Source of the DNA: Ctena decussata
Taxonomy: Eukaryota; Mollusca; Bivalvia; Lucinida; Lucinidae
Direction of reading: 5' to 3'
DNA length: 64,000 nt
Assembly (NCBI GenBank): GCA_963989385.1
Contig: OZ022508.1
Span: forward strand, 52,615,087 to 52,679,086
Positions within the stretch are counted from its first letter, which is position 1. Every line of letters begins with the position of its first letter. This document shows, piece by piece, positions 48,201 to 57,505 of this stretch. Below the pieces are notes generated by a model. The model was given only the letters and a program-made list of their open reading frames with translations. It had not been told where the DNA came from and did no database searches. The translations under genes were made by a program, and so were the position numbers.

Positions 48201-51025
48201 TCAAAGTAATGTAGACCCCGTAGTTTGGAAGCACCAAGTAGAAAATGTCGGAAAAAACATGGCGGTGGTGAACCCAAGGACCTTAAACGAACTACGTTCT
48301 TTTTACATTCAATTCAAACACAGACATGTGTGGTACTAAGTAAGCCTTATCAAAATCAGACAGTTTTGTAGAGCATATGCGATCTGCGAAATATCGGATC
48401 ATCCTGCACATCAAAGCAATCTGATCAGAGCCATTCCTAATCTCATCAAAAGTGTGTAGATTCTAATGAATCAAGTAGCAAAGACTGTGATCAGACTGCG
48501 CACCTATGCTAGTGGCATGGGTCATTTGCAGTCTTATTCTAGATCATCGCTTGTTAACCGTTCAGACCATTTTTGATGTAAATCAGTCTTTGAAACGACT
48601 GCCTTATTTAAAGTAAGAAATTACAGTATGTTTTTTTCTGGTTTCGTCAGCAGGTATTGTCAGGGTCACTGACAGGCTTTATTAGCCGAAACTACGTAGT
48701 CTGGCCCATGTTCCTACTTCTTTATGTATTCTCTGCTCTTGAAGGAACTTTTTAAGATTTTAATTGAATAGTCGAAATTTCGAAATTCTTTTGAATTTGT
48801 TCTCCGCTCTTAAAGGAACTCCTTAAGATTTAAGTTAAACCATGCATGCCTAGCGTCTTATAAAAAGGCATACATGTAGGCAAAGAGTGCAGACTCATAT
48901 CAGACGCCGCAATACGCGGCGTCTGATCGGGGGATACACTATTTGTGTAAGGCAAATGGGTATTTCTCGTGAGATAAAAACTCAACTAGACACGCTTTAA
49001 CTCTTTAAGCACCAAAGACGAAAACAGAGTGCGCAAACAGCGTAGATCTTGATGAGGCGGCTCATATTGAGCCGCCTCATCTTGATCCTCACTGTTTGCG
49101 CTCTTGTCTTTGAATTCTCAATTGAAATATCTTGGACAAGGTATTTTTGAAATTTTGCAGACGTAAATTTGGTCGTCTGCTTGTTGGTGCTTAAAGTGTT
49201 GATTGACAATTTACAAGGACAGACTAGTCCGCCATGCACCATGCATAAATGGCCAGGTACAATGTAACGCGTCTGTACCAATAGGAGCCTGGCATCATTT
49301 GCAGGGACGAAGTTAACAAGTGTGCCGTCGTTCGGACAGGGAGGTTAACTGGAGGCCCCTGTACAGGGAGAGTCATCCCCTGCACTCGTATATGGCTATA
49401 TGTAGGCTTTCATCCTGCAACACCGGAGTGTACAAAAGTACACCTGCTCTGAAAAGGGTGTAGCAGTATATATAGAAAGAAAAAAAAAAAGAAAGAACTG
49501 TCCCAATATTCATGGTAATAACCTGTGCCCCATTTTAGGCTGAGTGCCGTAGCGGTAGTTGTTTGTTTGGTGCGGTTGGAAGGTAAATGTCATACAACGG
49601 GCGCCAGGCTCTTTTCAACTATCTACATTCAGCAATACAGGAGCGGCCGTAGTGTAGTGGATAACGCGCGCAAGACTTCCAATCCAGGGGTCGCTTGTTA
49701 CAACCATAAATAAAATAACTCACATAAATGAAATAATTATTTCATTTGTGGTTGTAACAGTTGCGTCTTCGGTCTTTCGTTTGAGACTTTAAACCAAGGT
49801 CCCGTCTCTGTATGATATTTGTGTTGGCGGGACGTAAGAAACGAGTTCACTCACTCACTCACTTATTTAACAAAATCTGAACAAACGCAAATTTACAAAA
49901 CAAACACATATATCCCCATAATTTTCTTACATCGAATTCCTGTGATGACATTATGTATTGGCGACATAGAAAAAAATCTCTTGACCATATAAACAGGCAT
50001 ATATACAGTAAAAAGCCCTTATCCTACCGGGGGCAGTAGTCTGTTGTAGACAAATCCTTTTGTTTAGGGACCTAAAAACACCCAATGAGCAACTTACCGC
50101 GAAACAACCGTCTGAAAGCATGTAGAAATTCTTCCCCTTGATGATGACCTTTCATTGGTCCTCTGGTCTGGCCTGCTGCTTGTACCAGGATCGGACCTGC
50201 TATTAGAATTTCTTTCCTTCTGTTTGGTCTTATTAATCTGAAACCATAGGAACAGTTCATATCGTGAAATGTCTTCGTTGTACAAATTCTTGGAGTTATC
50301 TATGAGGTTAGCTCACATGAAATAACCAAAAATAGTGATAACCCCAAGTATTTTTACTGAAAGACAAGCAGCCTCTGAGGAAATGCTGTTAGATGATCAA
50401 GACACAGAATGAGAAATATATACTTAAGGACAAAAGTTCTGCACGGATGTTAATTTAACACCCGTGCAGAACTTTTGTCCTTAAGTATAGTTTCTGTACC
50501 ACAACTGTTGATTGCGCTAAATGAGGCGAAATGTTAATTTTACTGTCAAGCTATTATGACAGAATTACAATGTTAGCAGACTCTGATCAGAGAACTCATT
50601 ATGAACCAGTCTGGAGAATTACGGATATCCACCACGCTCATATCTGAGGGTCAACCAAAATGCTTATACATCTCAAAGAGCCGTTTTATGCCTAATATTG
50701 ATATTTTGGACAGGTCGGGTATCAATCAATTAGTCTTCATTCTTCATTTGTACCTATTTATGGTCTCAGGGAAGATTGGCTTCGGCCAACTGAGCTACCC
50801 TCGATAAATAAAGTTGTCACCTATTTACTTACTTACACTTACTTTCTCACTCTTTAACACAATCTTTCTTCATTTGACAGCCCCGCTTTAGGTCCAAACA
50901 GTTTTTCATTCGGAAGCCCGGCTTTCAGTTATAGTTTATATCGGACCATGGCCCAAAAAATGGTCTATATTTCACTATTTTGGCTGTTTTGCTCCCCTCA
51001 ACCTCCAAAAACCCCTCGTTCTAAT

Positions 51026-51108
<83 letters not shown>

Positions 51109-51184
51109 CAGAGAGAGAGAGGGAGTTCTCGATGGAGGCGGAATGATCTACATTATACTATTTTGGCTGTTTTGCTCCCGTGTA

Positions 51185-51215
<31 letters not shown>

Positions 51216-53526
51216 AAAAAAAAAACACTCTCAGATAACAAATAAAAAAACGCTGGGTCTCAAATAAGTGTCGCGATCATTTCTTTTTAATAACTTTATG
51301 TTCATGTAGGCCTACTAAATTAAACAATAAATGAAATAAAACTAGAAAATTGTGTCTGTAAGACACTAATGATGCCCCCGTGCAGCGCCTGTCACAGGAC
51401 ATGTGTACATCCCTAAAGCACCTTTCAAGCACAAATGCTATTTACAAAGAATCCACTGAAAACATTTCACAAACTTTATACCCTATAATGCAAAATGCAG
51501 CCCAAAATGACTAAGTTTGAAAGGCCATAATATCTTCAGAATTATTTTTTTCCTATCATAACCAACATGCGCATCTTCACTGTGTCCACAACAAGTCTCC
51601 AATGACTGAAAAACAGCCAATGAAAATTGTGGGAGGAGTTGATTACACAAAGTACTTACCCTACAATGCAAACATATGCCTAAAATGACTAAGTTCAAAA
51701 GGCTATAATTCTGTCAAAATCAATTCTAGCACCAACAAAAACCCACATGCACATCTCCAATACGTCAAAAACATGTATGCAAACTTTTGAAAAGATCGAT
51801 TGAAAACTGAGGGAGGAGTTGATTACACAAACTCCTCACCCTACAAATGTAAAAATTTGCCTAAAATGACTAAGTTCAAAAGGCCGTAATTCTGTCAAAA
51901 TCAACGCTAGTTCCAACAAAAACCCACATGCACATTTTCAATATGTCCACAACATGTATGCGAGGTTTGAAAAAGAGCCAATGAAAACTGTGGGAGGAGT
52001 TGATTACACAAACTACACACCCTACAATGCAAAAATTTGCCTAAAATGACTAAGTTCAAAAGGCTGTATTTCTGTCAAAATAAATTCTAGCTCCAAGAAA
52101 AACCCACATGCACATTTTCAATATGTCTACAACATGTATGTGAAGTTTGAAAAGGATCCATTGAAAACTGTGGGAGGAGTTGATTACACAAACTGCATTC
52201 CCTACAATGCAAACATTTGCCTAAAATGACTAAGTTCAAAAGGCCGTAATTCTGTCAAAATTAATTCTAGCTCCAATAAAAACATACATGCACATTTTCA
52301 ATATGTCCCCAACATGTATGCAAGGTTTGAAAAAGATCCATTGAAAACTGTGGGAGGAGTTGATTACACAAACTGCATACCCTACAATGCAAAAATTTGC
52401 CTAAAATGACTAAGTTCAAAAGGCCGTAATTCTGTCAAAATTAATTCTAGCTTCAACAAAAACCCACATGCACATCTTCAATATGTCCACAACATGTATG
52501 TGAAGTTTGAAAAAGATCCATTGAAAACTGTGGGAGGAGTTGATTACACAAACTCTATACCGTAAAGTGTGACGAACGGACGGACAGACTGACGGACGGA
52601 TGGACGGACGGACAGACAGGAGCAAATCTTAATGCCCCCTGACTATCGTCACGGGGGCATAATAAAAGAATAAAAAGATCGTATGAGTATTTTTTAATTT
52701 TGTGTTAATGTAAAGAAAAAAAGTATAAACAAAAAAGATCGTATTCAGTAAATTTCTAAGCACAACTATACTGATGGCAACATAGGGCTTCGTGGCACTC
52801 GTGCCTACGGTCCATGTACTACAATTAGCAACAACCTCAATATAGTAAAACATGAAATTTGAAAATATGGTTTTGGGTTACAGAATGACGGAATTTGTGA
52901 GACTTGACATGTACCTATACATCAGCCATATAAACAGTCAAGGGTCAAAAGTATTTTCTCATAGACTTTAGTGCATTTACACGTTTACAATGAAATTAAT
53001 TATGTTAGCCCTCCTTAGTCAAGCATGAAATAATTACCATGACTGAAAAGATGAATGAATAATGCAATAAAAACTGTTTACAGAACTGAATTCTGCCTCC
53101 TCTGTGTTAAGATACAGCTTGTTAAACTTATAATAAATTTTGAAAACGACAAGTTTATATTGACGTTAATGGAGACGTCACGAAAATGTTGCCGAAAACT
53201 CGAACGTTAAATTTAAAAGTTATGCCATTTACGTATGTGATGAAGAAATAAACTGAAACAAATAAATTGCTTGCATTGTTCATCTAGCTTTCTCCCACTA
53301 CCAAAATCATTGAAATCTGCTAAACAGAAGTGCCAAAACATAATCACTAGTAGGCTAAACATCAAAATATACTAAAGTCTATGGGAAAATCAATTTTGTG
53401 GAATTACTTTTGGTCCATGAGTGTACTACGTAATAGAATATTTAAAAACATAAGAAATACCTTCTTTTGACTTGAAGATTTATTACTATTCTTCTTTTTC
53501 TTCTTCCTTGACTTTCTATCCGCCAT
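41781..53526 (-). CDS. Five-exon protein kinase gene (spliced model, 1,116 residues)
   Basis: Model: 53526-53461, 50237-50098, 47957-47752, 46057-43607, 42268-41781. All introns are GT-AG and every junction keeps the frame (3,351 coding bases in total). Residues 1-70 are Lys/Arg/Ser/Asn-rich and probably disordered. A basic run RRRRRR sits at 229-234. Residues about 450-700 look folded but I do not recognise them; they include a duplicated motif (608-643 and 656-690). The kinase domain covers about 870-1116: glycine loop SGGFGDIY (GGFG 884-887), K904 in IIVKTI, E917 in ILRETRIQ, HND at 998-1000 in place of HRD, N1005, DFG 1021-1023, APE 1050-1052, D1064 and R1097. Catalytic Lys, Asp and Asn are all present, so it is probably active; substrate and pathway are unknown. 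No signal peptide or membrane segment is seen after splicing. Additional short exons cannot be excluded. Confidence 0.75.
42366..42604 (+). mobile_element. TTAA MITE (CTCTTTCGGCGCC), copy 3, in kinase intron 4
   Basis: Perfect TTAA flanks (42362-42365, 42605-42608). The ends are CTCTTTCGGCGCCAAA and TTTGGCGCCGAAAGAG. It is 239 bp long, the same as the inverted copy at 62314-62552, from which I count three single-base differences, all transitions. The core is CCAGATCAGCCGGCTCTTAA facing AAGAGCCGTCCGATCAGGAT. A 61-codon frame crosses both copies but reads through the palindrome and is probably not a gene. Confidence 0.93.
43607..46057 (-). CDS. Kinase gene exon 4: middle region and kinase N-lobe
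   Basis: This 2,451-base exon begins after a pyrimidine-rich TTTTACAG (acceptor AG at 46059-46058) and ends at GAG|GTAAGT (GT at 43606-43605). It encodes KPKKPTVYSDVPQVNISF onward, a Thr/Ser/Lys-rich stretch, the duplicated RRPI...PNEA/PEEA motif, an acidic segment (DVDDDDSSS) and the glycine loop to QQFCAGG. The frame is open a little further upstream to 46136 without an ATG, so an internal exon with this acceptor fits better than a first exon. The frame downstream of the donor (KLFDRCK...) is intron. Confidence 0.88.
46127..46356. mobile_element. GAGCCGCGAC-family MITE, copy 5, in kinase intron 3
   Basis: TGAGCCGCAACGTGACAAAA to GAAATGTCTTGGCTTA; the ends are more worn than in other copies. 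It stops about 70 bases before the exon-4 acceptor. Confidence 0.82.
46654..47166. mobile_element. TIR element with GTTCACACGNGCAAA ends, in intron 3
   Basis: Left TTTGTTCACACGGGCAAAG; right, read inward, ATCGTTCACACGAGCAAAAT. Words such as CTTTGACAAA and TTCGACAAAA repeat between the ends in both orientations. Only short frames are present. Confidence 0.65.
47345..47553 (-). mobile_element. tRNA-SINE copy lacking its head, in intron 3
   Basis: It matches the SINE at 18547 from the tail (TTGATTGACTTGATGCTTAA) through CGGGTTTCGAAC, then stops within the B box. On its minus strand it is therefore 5' truncated. Confidence 0.85.
47636..47689. repeat. 54-bp perfect palindrome in intron 3
   Basis: Two 27-base arms meet without a spacer at CCCCATGGGG; the outer end is AAAGGTGTATTAGTGCGCAA. 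There is no mismatch. It lies 63 bases inside the intron-3 donor. Confidence 0.93.
47752..47957 (-). CDS. Kinase gene exon 3
   Basis: 206 bases after TTATCTTTCAG and before T|GTAAGT. In the frame set by exon 2 it encodes ITRPFVRGPPVDQNE, a Gly/Pro/Thr-rich stretch and QQRELFAAVQDL. The 2-base and 1-base partial codons match both neighbours (CG|A = Arg, T|TG = Leu). No domain is recognised. Confidence 0.75.
48054..48250. mobile_element. Two adjacent GAATTTG-core hairpin MITE pieces, in intron 2
   Basis: At 48084-48115 AAAGAATTTGCTCC faces GGAGCAAATTCTTT around CTA. At 48150-48240 a second piece has CAACCGTTAAAGGACAGAG, GGGAGCAAATTCTTTC and GTAGACCCC. Both belong to the family seen at 5663. 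Confidence 0.65.
48881..48945. repeat. Stand-alone hairpin core, in intron 2
   Basis: CAAAGAGTGCAGACTCATAT, then CAGACGCCGC-AATAC-GCGGCGTCTG, then ATCGGGGGATACACTATTTG. This has the same order as the core of the TTAA and TA MITEs but no visible TTAA/TA element ends around it. Confidence 0.65.
49001..49198. mobile_element. TTAA MITE with GATGAG core, copy 4, in intron 2
   Basis: TTAA at 48997-49000, decayed to TTGA at 49199-49202. The ends are CTCTTTAAGCACCAAAGACG and TTGGTGCTTAAAGTG. The centre is GATGAGGCGGCTCATATTGA, a nearly perfect palindrome with its partner CCGCCTCATC. Confidence 0.83.
49642..49864 (+). mobile_element. tRNA-derived SINE interrupted by a hairpin, in intron 2
   Basis: The head CGGCCGTAGTGTAGTGGATA carries an A box. 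The body ends in GGTCCCGTCTCTG, GTTGGCGGGACGTAAG and a (CACT)n tail. Where the B box should be, a 64-bp palindrome (49696-49759, TGTTACAACCA to TGGTTGTAACA) is present, so the internal Pol III promoter is broken. It lies antisense to the kinase gene. Confidence 0.75.
50098..50237 (-). CDS. Kinase gene exon 2
   Basis: 140 bases after TATGGTTTCAG and before GCG|GTAAGT. In phase 0 it encodes INKTKQKERNSNSRSDPG, then TSSRPDQRTNERSSSRG and ISTCFQTVVS(R). The Lys/Arg/Ser composition continues that of exon 1. An alternative frame (LIRPNRRKEIL...) is open too, but it breaks the phase with exons 1 and 3. Confidence 0.72.
50419..50489. repeat. 71-bp palindrome in intron 1
   Basis: TATACTTAAGGACAAAAGTT...GCACGG faces CCGTGC...AACTTTTGTCCTTAAGTATA, centred on TTAATTTAA, with at most one or two mismatches. 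Confidence 0.9.
50500..51225. repeat. Intron 1 segment with microsatellites
   Basis: A SINE-like tail (CTCGATAAATAAAGTTGTCA plus TTAC repeats) is at 50795-50845, (GT)n then (GA)n at 51026-51121, and a C run followed by an A run at 51186-51224. No exon is seen. Confidence 0.7.
51372..52660. mobile_element. 1.29-kb ATGCCCCCG-ended element with 180-bp tandem repeats, in intron 1
   Basis: The ends ATGCCCCCGTG and CACGGGGGCAT are inverted repeats. Units of exactly 180 bp (CCTAAAATGACTAAGTTCAA at 51860, 52040, 52220 and 52400, and one at about 51679) run from about 51480 to 52570. An ACGGACGGACAG-type tract follows at 52573-52620. The unit includes AACTGTGGGAGGAGTTGATT. No protein is encoded. Confidence 0.9.
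52665..53460. other. 5' part of kinase intron 1
   Basis: The stretch is AT-rich without recognisable elements or exons. Intron 1 begins at 53460 with GTATTT, a weaker donor than the GTAAGT sites of the other introns. Confidence 0.5.
53461..53526 (-). CDS. Kinase gene exon 1 with start codon
   Basis: ATG at 53526-53524 in a good context (GAACAATGG) opens MADRKSRKKKKKNSNKSSSQ then KK, 22 codons, ending at AAG|GTATTT in phase 0, which fits exon 2. The first 22 residues are strongly basic and may act as a nuclear or nucleolar signal (inference). A longer upstream reading in this frame is not needed. Confidence 0.68.
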
Positions 53527-53672
53527 TGTTCAACTTGAACACAATCGTTAATACGATGTTTTGTGTCGTTATAAATATTGTGCGTTTGTCGTCGCAGAAT
53601 ATTTAGCTTAACTGACAACGTAACACTTAGCAACGACGTCACGTTACTATTTGTAATCGTTAACGTCACGGA
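53527..53672 (-). promoter_or_regulatory. Putative proximal promoter of the kinase gene
   Basis: On the minus strand, CRE/ATF-like sites CGTGACGTCG (complement 53634-53643) and CCGTGACGTT (about 53662-53671) lie about 110-145 bp before the ATG. A TATA-like TATTTATA (complement 53570-53577) lies about 45-50 bp before it. The region could instead be the end of a 5'-UTR exon reached from the distal module at 58.4 kb. Confidence 0.4.
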
Positions 53673-53727
53673 AACAGCCGATTCCTGAGTTCCGAATTAG
53701 TATTTACTGAACTGTCCTCAGACGCTA

Positions 53728-53836
53728 CCCTGCAGGCTCAAAACTTTGAATCAACATTGAATCATCGTTGATTCAACGTCAATAGGTTGAATCAACGTTG
53801 GTTTAATGATGATTAAACGTTGTGTGTCCGATGGGT
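53728..53836. mobile_element. Palindrome-array MITE (GAATCAACGTTGATTC type), copy 1
   Basis: Nested palindromes on TTGAATCAACGTTG and GATTCAACGT repeat about every 20-25 bp between CTGCAGGCTC and GTGTGTCCGATGGG. A related copy lies at 58852. Confidence 0.7.
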
Positions 53837-54087
53837 AGAAAAATGGCTAAAAAATCGTATTAACGATTCAATCATCAGTGCTGATCAGTTCAGAAGTTTA
53901 AAAGAATTGTATGCAATTGTTATTCGACGGACTGTATACTTGTTTGGTAATCATTACGGCATGTTCTGATGGGCTAGAGAAAATTGGCATACGCAGAAAA
54001 CATATGCCTTGCGGCAGATTGTCCCAAAGCGCGGTCGAGCTAGTCTGAACTTAATCCGTCCGGAGACTGCGGACAGCTCAAACCTCA

Positions 54088-54310
54088 GGGGCCGTATTCA
54101 TAAAGCCACTTAAGTCGTTGCTATGCGGTTGCTAAGGCTAAATATCTATAAAGGAGATTCCCTACAACTATGAAATTTGGTCTGGAGGAACAGTCTTTGT
54201 AAGACTGTTCCTCCAGAGCAAATTGCATAGTTGTAGGGAATCTCCTTCAAAGAAATTTAGCCTTAGCAACAGCATAGCAACCACTTAAGTCGTTTTATGA
54301 ATATGGCCCC
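54088..54310. mobile_element. Long-hairpin MITE with GGGGCCGTATTCATAAA ends
   Basis: The left end GGGGCCGTATTCATAAAG and the right end read inward GGGGCCATATTCATAAAA are inverted. The centre is GGTCTGGAGGAACAGTCTT facing AGACTGTTCCTCCAGA, and most of the 223 bp can fold back. Confidence 0.88.
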
Positions 54311-54802
54311 AGGAAATCTTACACAGTATGATTCGAAATTTATTTTCGTCTCAGTGAATATCGCAAATTGTAACTATCAAATGATCGGAATAATATGTAC
54401 CTCTATTGTGGTTCACAGTCTAAAAAAAGTTTATGCTGCCTGACAACGGATGATTACATAATTATGTTTATTTCGCAAGCTTCAACCGACCTTATTCAGC
54501 TACTGTCATTTGAAAAATGACTGCAGTAGAATGAGGACAGTTGAAGCTTATTTAATTTGTTTATCTAGATTTTTGAGCATTACCACTGGATGCCAAGAAC
54601 TTAGCTGTCTCATCGTGTGGTTTATAAGACGTTTCAAGAATGCTTATGTCATGGTTTCACTCGAGCAAAAGACGTCTTTAGTATATCTGTTAATTATTTT
54701 GTTTTCTTTGTCAGTTCTATATAATCAGCCGTTCGTTTATGCTGAAGTTACAGTAATTTTTGTCTTCCACAGATATGTCTATTCACTTACGTTCTGCATG
54801 AA

Positions 54803-55135
54803 CACAGGGTATAATCGATTCCGCTAATTTTCGCTTCCTGCAGAGACTGTCCGTCATATTTGGCTTCCGCCGAGACTGTCCGCGAACTCTTGCTTCCTGC
54901 AGAGACAACTATCCGCGTGATTCTGCTTCCTGCCGAGACTGTCCGCGTGTCTCTGCTTCCTGCCGAGAGCCTCGGCAGGAAGCAGAATCACGCGGACAGT
55001 CTCTGCAGGAAGCCATTTATCATGTACAGAAGTCTCGGCAGGAAGCAAGAGATCGCGGACAGTCTCGGCGGAAGCCAAATATAATGTACAGTCTCTGCAG
55101 GAAGCGAAAATAAGCGGAATCGATTATACCCTGTG
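54803..55135. mobile_element. 333-bp giant palindrome element with 5-bp target duplication
   Basis: The ends CACAGGGTATAATCGATTCC are perfect inverted repeats, flanked by ATGAA (54798-54802, 55136-55140). Both arms are built from repeated words CTTCCTGCAGAGACTGTCCG and CTTCCTGCCGAGACTGTCCG. The centre is GCCGAGAGCCTCGGC (about 54962). Because of the symmetry both strands have similar 74-codon frames (MASAETVREL...), which are not evidence for a protein. Confidence 0.9.
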
Positions 55136-55312
55136 ATGAATGGTCATTAGTGCAAGGCATTGCATTATACGTTAACCCTTTCAGGGCCTTTTCAGCCCTT
55201 ATATTGGATCTTGCGAATTACATCTTTGACCCTCAAAAAACATTATTGATTTGACAAAAGTTTATCTTTTGACAAAAATGTAATAGGTAGAATTACAAAA
55301 ACAATGAGCTGT

Positions 55313-57020
55313 GTGAGACCGCAATATTCACAGAACGCATTTTTCACATGTGTGAAAAATCCGGTCGCATTTTTCACACGTGTGACAAATCCGGTCGCAT
55401 TTGTCACAGACTTTGAACGCATTTTTCACATATATGTATGTTTGCGTTTGATATATACCATGAAAACGTAATTTTCCGAACGCATGCAACACCCCAAGAA
55501 TATGACAAAATATCACAAAAACGCAATTTTCACTTCTTGGCATTTCGCAGTTTTCATTTCTTGGCAACCCTGAAATTATAAAGTTATAGTTGACGGAAAA
55601 CGGCAGAGTAAACAAAAAGAAAACTGAAATTTGTTCTGCTCTTCCGCGCAGAAGGTCGCAGGTTCGAGTCGCCAGCCGGGTCACGACTGAAACATTGACT
55701 CTGTCATACCAGCAGTAAATGGTAACCTGTTCCGAATCAGGGAAGGTTAAAGGCTACGAAAAGAGAGGAATATGTTCTCTCTTTCATAACATGTGCCTTA
55801 GATGCTGTAGGCTCCAACAAATACTGTCCCTACGACAACCACAAGACTGTGGAAAACCTTTACCTTGTTTCTTTTAATTCACATGTATGTTGATGACATA
55901 GGCTGTAGTGCAAAGGTTCTAGTACTAACTGTTGAGCGGTGCCATAATCCAGCGGGAGGAGACCAAACGGTATTTCTGTGCAATATTAGGCATTTCCAGT
56001 TGAATAAATGGGAGGAAGATTTTCTTAACAGTCCCTTATGCCATATCAAAATTAAAGGTATTGGTATATTCAGTTCCGTGTTCATATTTATCTTCAATGC
56101 AGCTGGTGTTTGTGCCGTGTGGCGGCCGTAAAACGTCTCCCCGTACATCTTCATAAAGTAGATTATTTTTACTGGTCCTTTGGGTTCATTGGGTTTATTT
56201 GAGTAATTTTAAGAATAGAGTTCTGCTTAAGCCGGTGCTAGGGGGCGTGGCTGGTGTCGCACTTTTCATTACTGGTCATGAACAGACTCAATTAGACCGA
56301 GTCTGCTATTTTCTATTCTTTGGTGTCTTCCTTGCTTCCAAAGGATCTATATTTTTTCAGAACATATTGTATATGAAATCTATATCTGGATAGAAATGGG
56401 AGGGAAGACATATCGTTTTCTCATAGTTGCCTGTCTGTCTGTCCGTCAAAAACCGTTTTCGCTTTATAACTTTAAAAGGTAGGTTTAGGAAACTTGGTAC
56501 AAATATAAAGCATGCAGAAAAAGTTGGATGGATGGATGGATGGATAGATGACTTGAGATTTTACGTACTTTTCAACAGTATTTCAGTCATATCAGGACAA
56601 TGGGCGGGTGATAATGCAAGGTTGTGTGCAATCGAACCCCGTTTACGATGGAAAGAACTCCGCCTCCAGCGGTGCTCGAACCCGCGACCGCTAGATCAGT
56701 AGGCCAGCGCTTAACCCACAGAGCTATAGGGGCTCCTAGAAAAAGTTGGAAAATGTCCAAGCCGCAATTTGTTGACCATGTTAGCTCCCTAAGAGCCGAA
56801 GGCTCAGAGCAGTTGGTGTTCAAACTCATAGTTGTAGTTGGAAAGGGAAAACAAATAATTCATTCTCAAGCCTTCCTTGTCGTATGTGTGAAAAGTGCGT
56901 TTCTATTAAAAATCGCTATAAAATCCGAACGCAATGGTCACACTCGCAAAATGTGAAGAATACGACCGAATTCATCACACGCGTGTGAAAATTGCGTCCT
57001 GTGAATATTGCGGTCTCTCA
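55313..57020. mobile_element. Composite TIR element with CGCATTTTTCACA ends, copy 2
   Basis: The left end GTGAGACCGCAATATTCACA and the right end read inward TGAGAGACCGCAATATTCAC are inverted. Words GGTCGCATTTTTCACACGTG repeat about every 25-30 bp inside the left end, and CACACGCGTGTGAAAATTGC-like words inside the right. The interior matches 24170-24960, with an insertion at about 56075-56395 and a SINE at 56522-56738. No transposase was recognised. Confidence 0.75.
56522..56738 (-). mobile_element. tRNA-derived SINE, second family, copy 2
   Basis: The minus-strand head CTATAGCTCTGTGGGTTAAG and GGGTTCGAGCACCGC match the copy at 20695. The body includes GGGGTTCGATTGCACACA, and the (CATC)n tail is at 56525-56545. 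It is nested in the composite element. Confidence 0.75.
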
Positions 57021-57050
57021 GAGCCCAAACAGCCCAGGTGAGCAAATGAT

Positions 57051-57140
57051 CGAATGGACGAAGGAGATTACCTACTACTGATGGAATCACCATAACATAC
57101 GGACACATCAGTAGTATGCCATCTCCTTCGTCCATATACG
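57051..57140. repeat. Hairpin GGACGAAGGAGAT/ATCTCCTTCGTCC
   Basis: ATGGACGAAGGAGATTACCT and ACTACTGATG are mirrored by CATCAGTAGT and ATCTCCTTCGTCCAT, with a 22-base loop. This is a small MITE-like hairpin next to the composite element. Confidence 0.8.
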
Positions 57141-57292
57141 ACCGTTTTAATGATGCAGCGGATTATTACAACTTTTCTTTATTTTTGAATTTAATCTGCA
57201 AGGTTAGAATTAAACATTAGAAAAATAACTCATGTCAAACGTATTGTTTCAGCAATTTTAATCTATAATTTATCAGAAACTGCTGTGGTCTA

Positions 57293-57505
57293 GGGTAGAG
57301 TTGGGTAACTTCGGATATGGGGGTAAATTCGGACATACCTTTGCATACAGTGGAAATCCAGATGAGACAGCTCAAAATCTAAATCTCATCAGGATTTTCA
57401 CTGTTTGGCCATTTATTGTTGTTTTAGTTCCAAACAACTGACATATAAAGGAAATTATGTCACTGTCTGAATTTACCCGCTGTCCGAAGTTACCCGACTC
57501 TCCCC
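57293..57505. mobile_element. GGGGAGAGTC-family MITE, copy 2 (inverted)
   Basis: This is the reverse complement of the element at 11395, flanked by TA (57291-57292, 57506-57507). Similarity extends into both flanks (57185-57595 against 11306-11705), so a larger unit was copied. It carries the same central core (CCAGATGAGACAGCTC/CTCATCAGGATT). Confidence 0.88.

Noticed and set aside
54510..54827. 105-codon plus-strand frame with hydrophobic segments
   Set aside because: AT-rich composition explains the hydrophobicity, the frame runs into the palindromic element, and no domain is recognised.
54854..55084. Pair of 74-codon frames MASAETVR on opposite strands
   Set aside because: Direct consequence of the giant palindrome.
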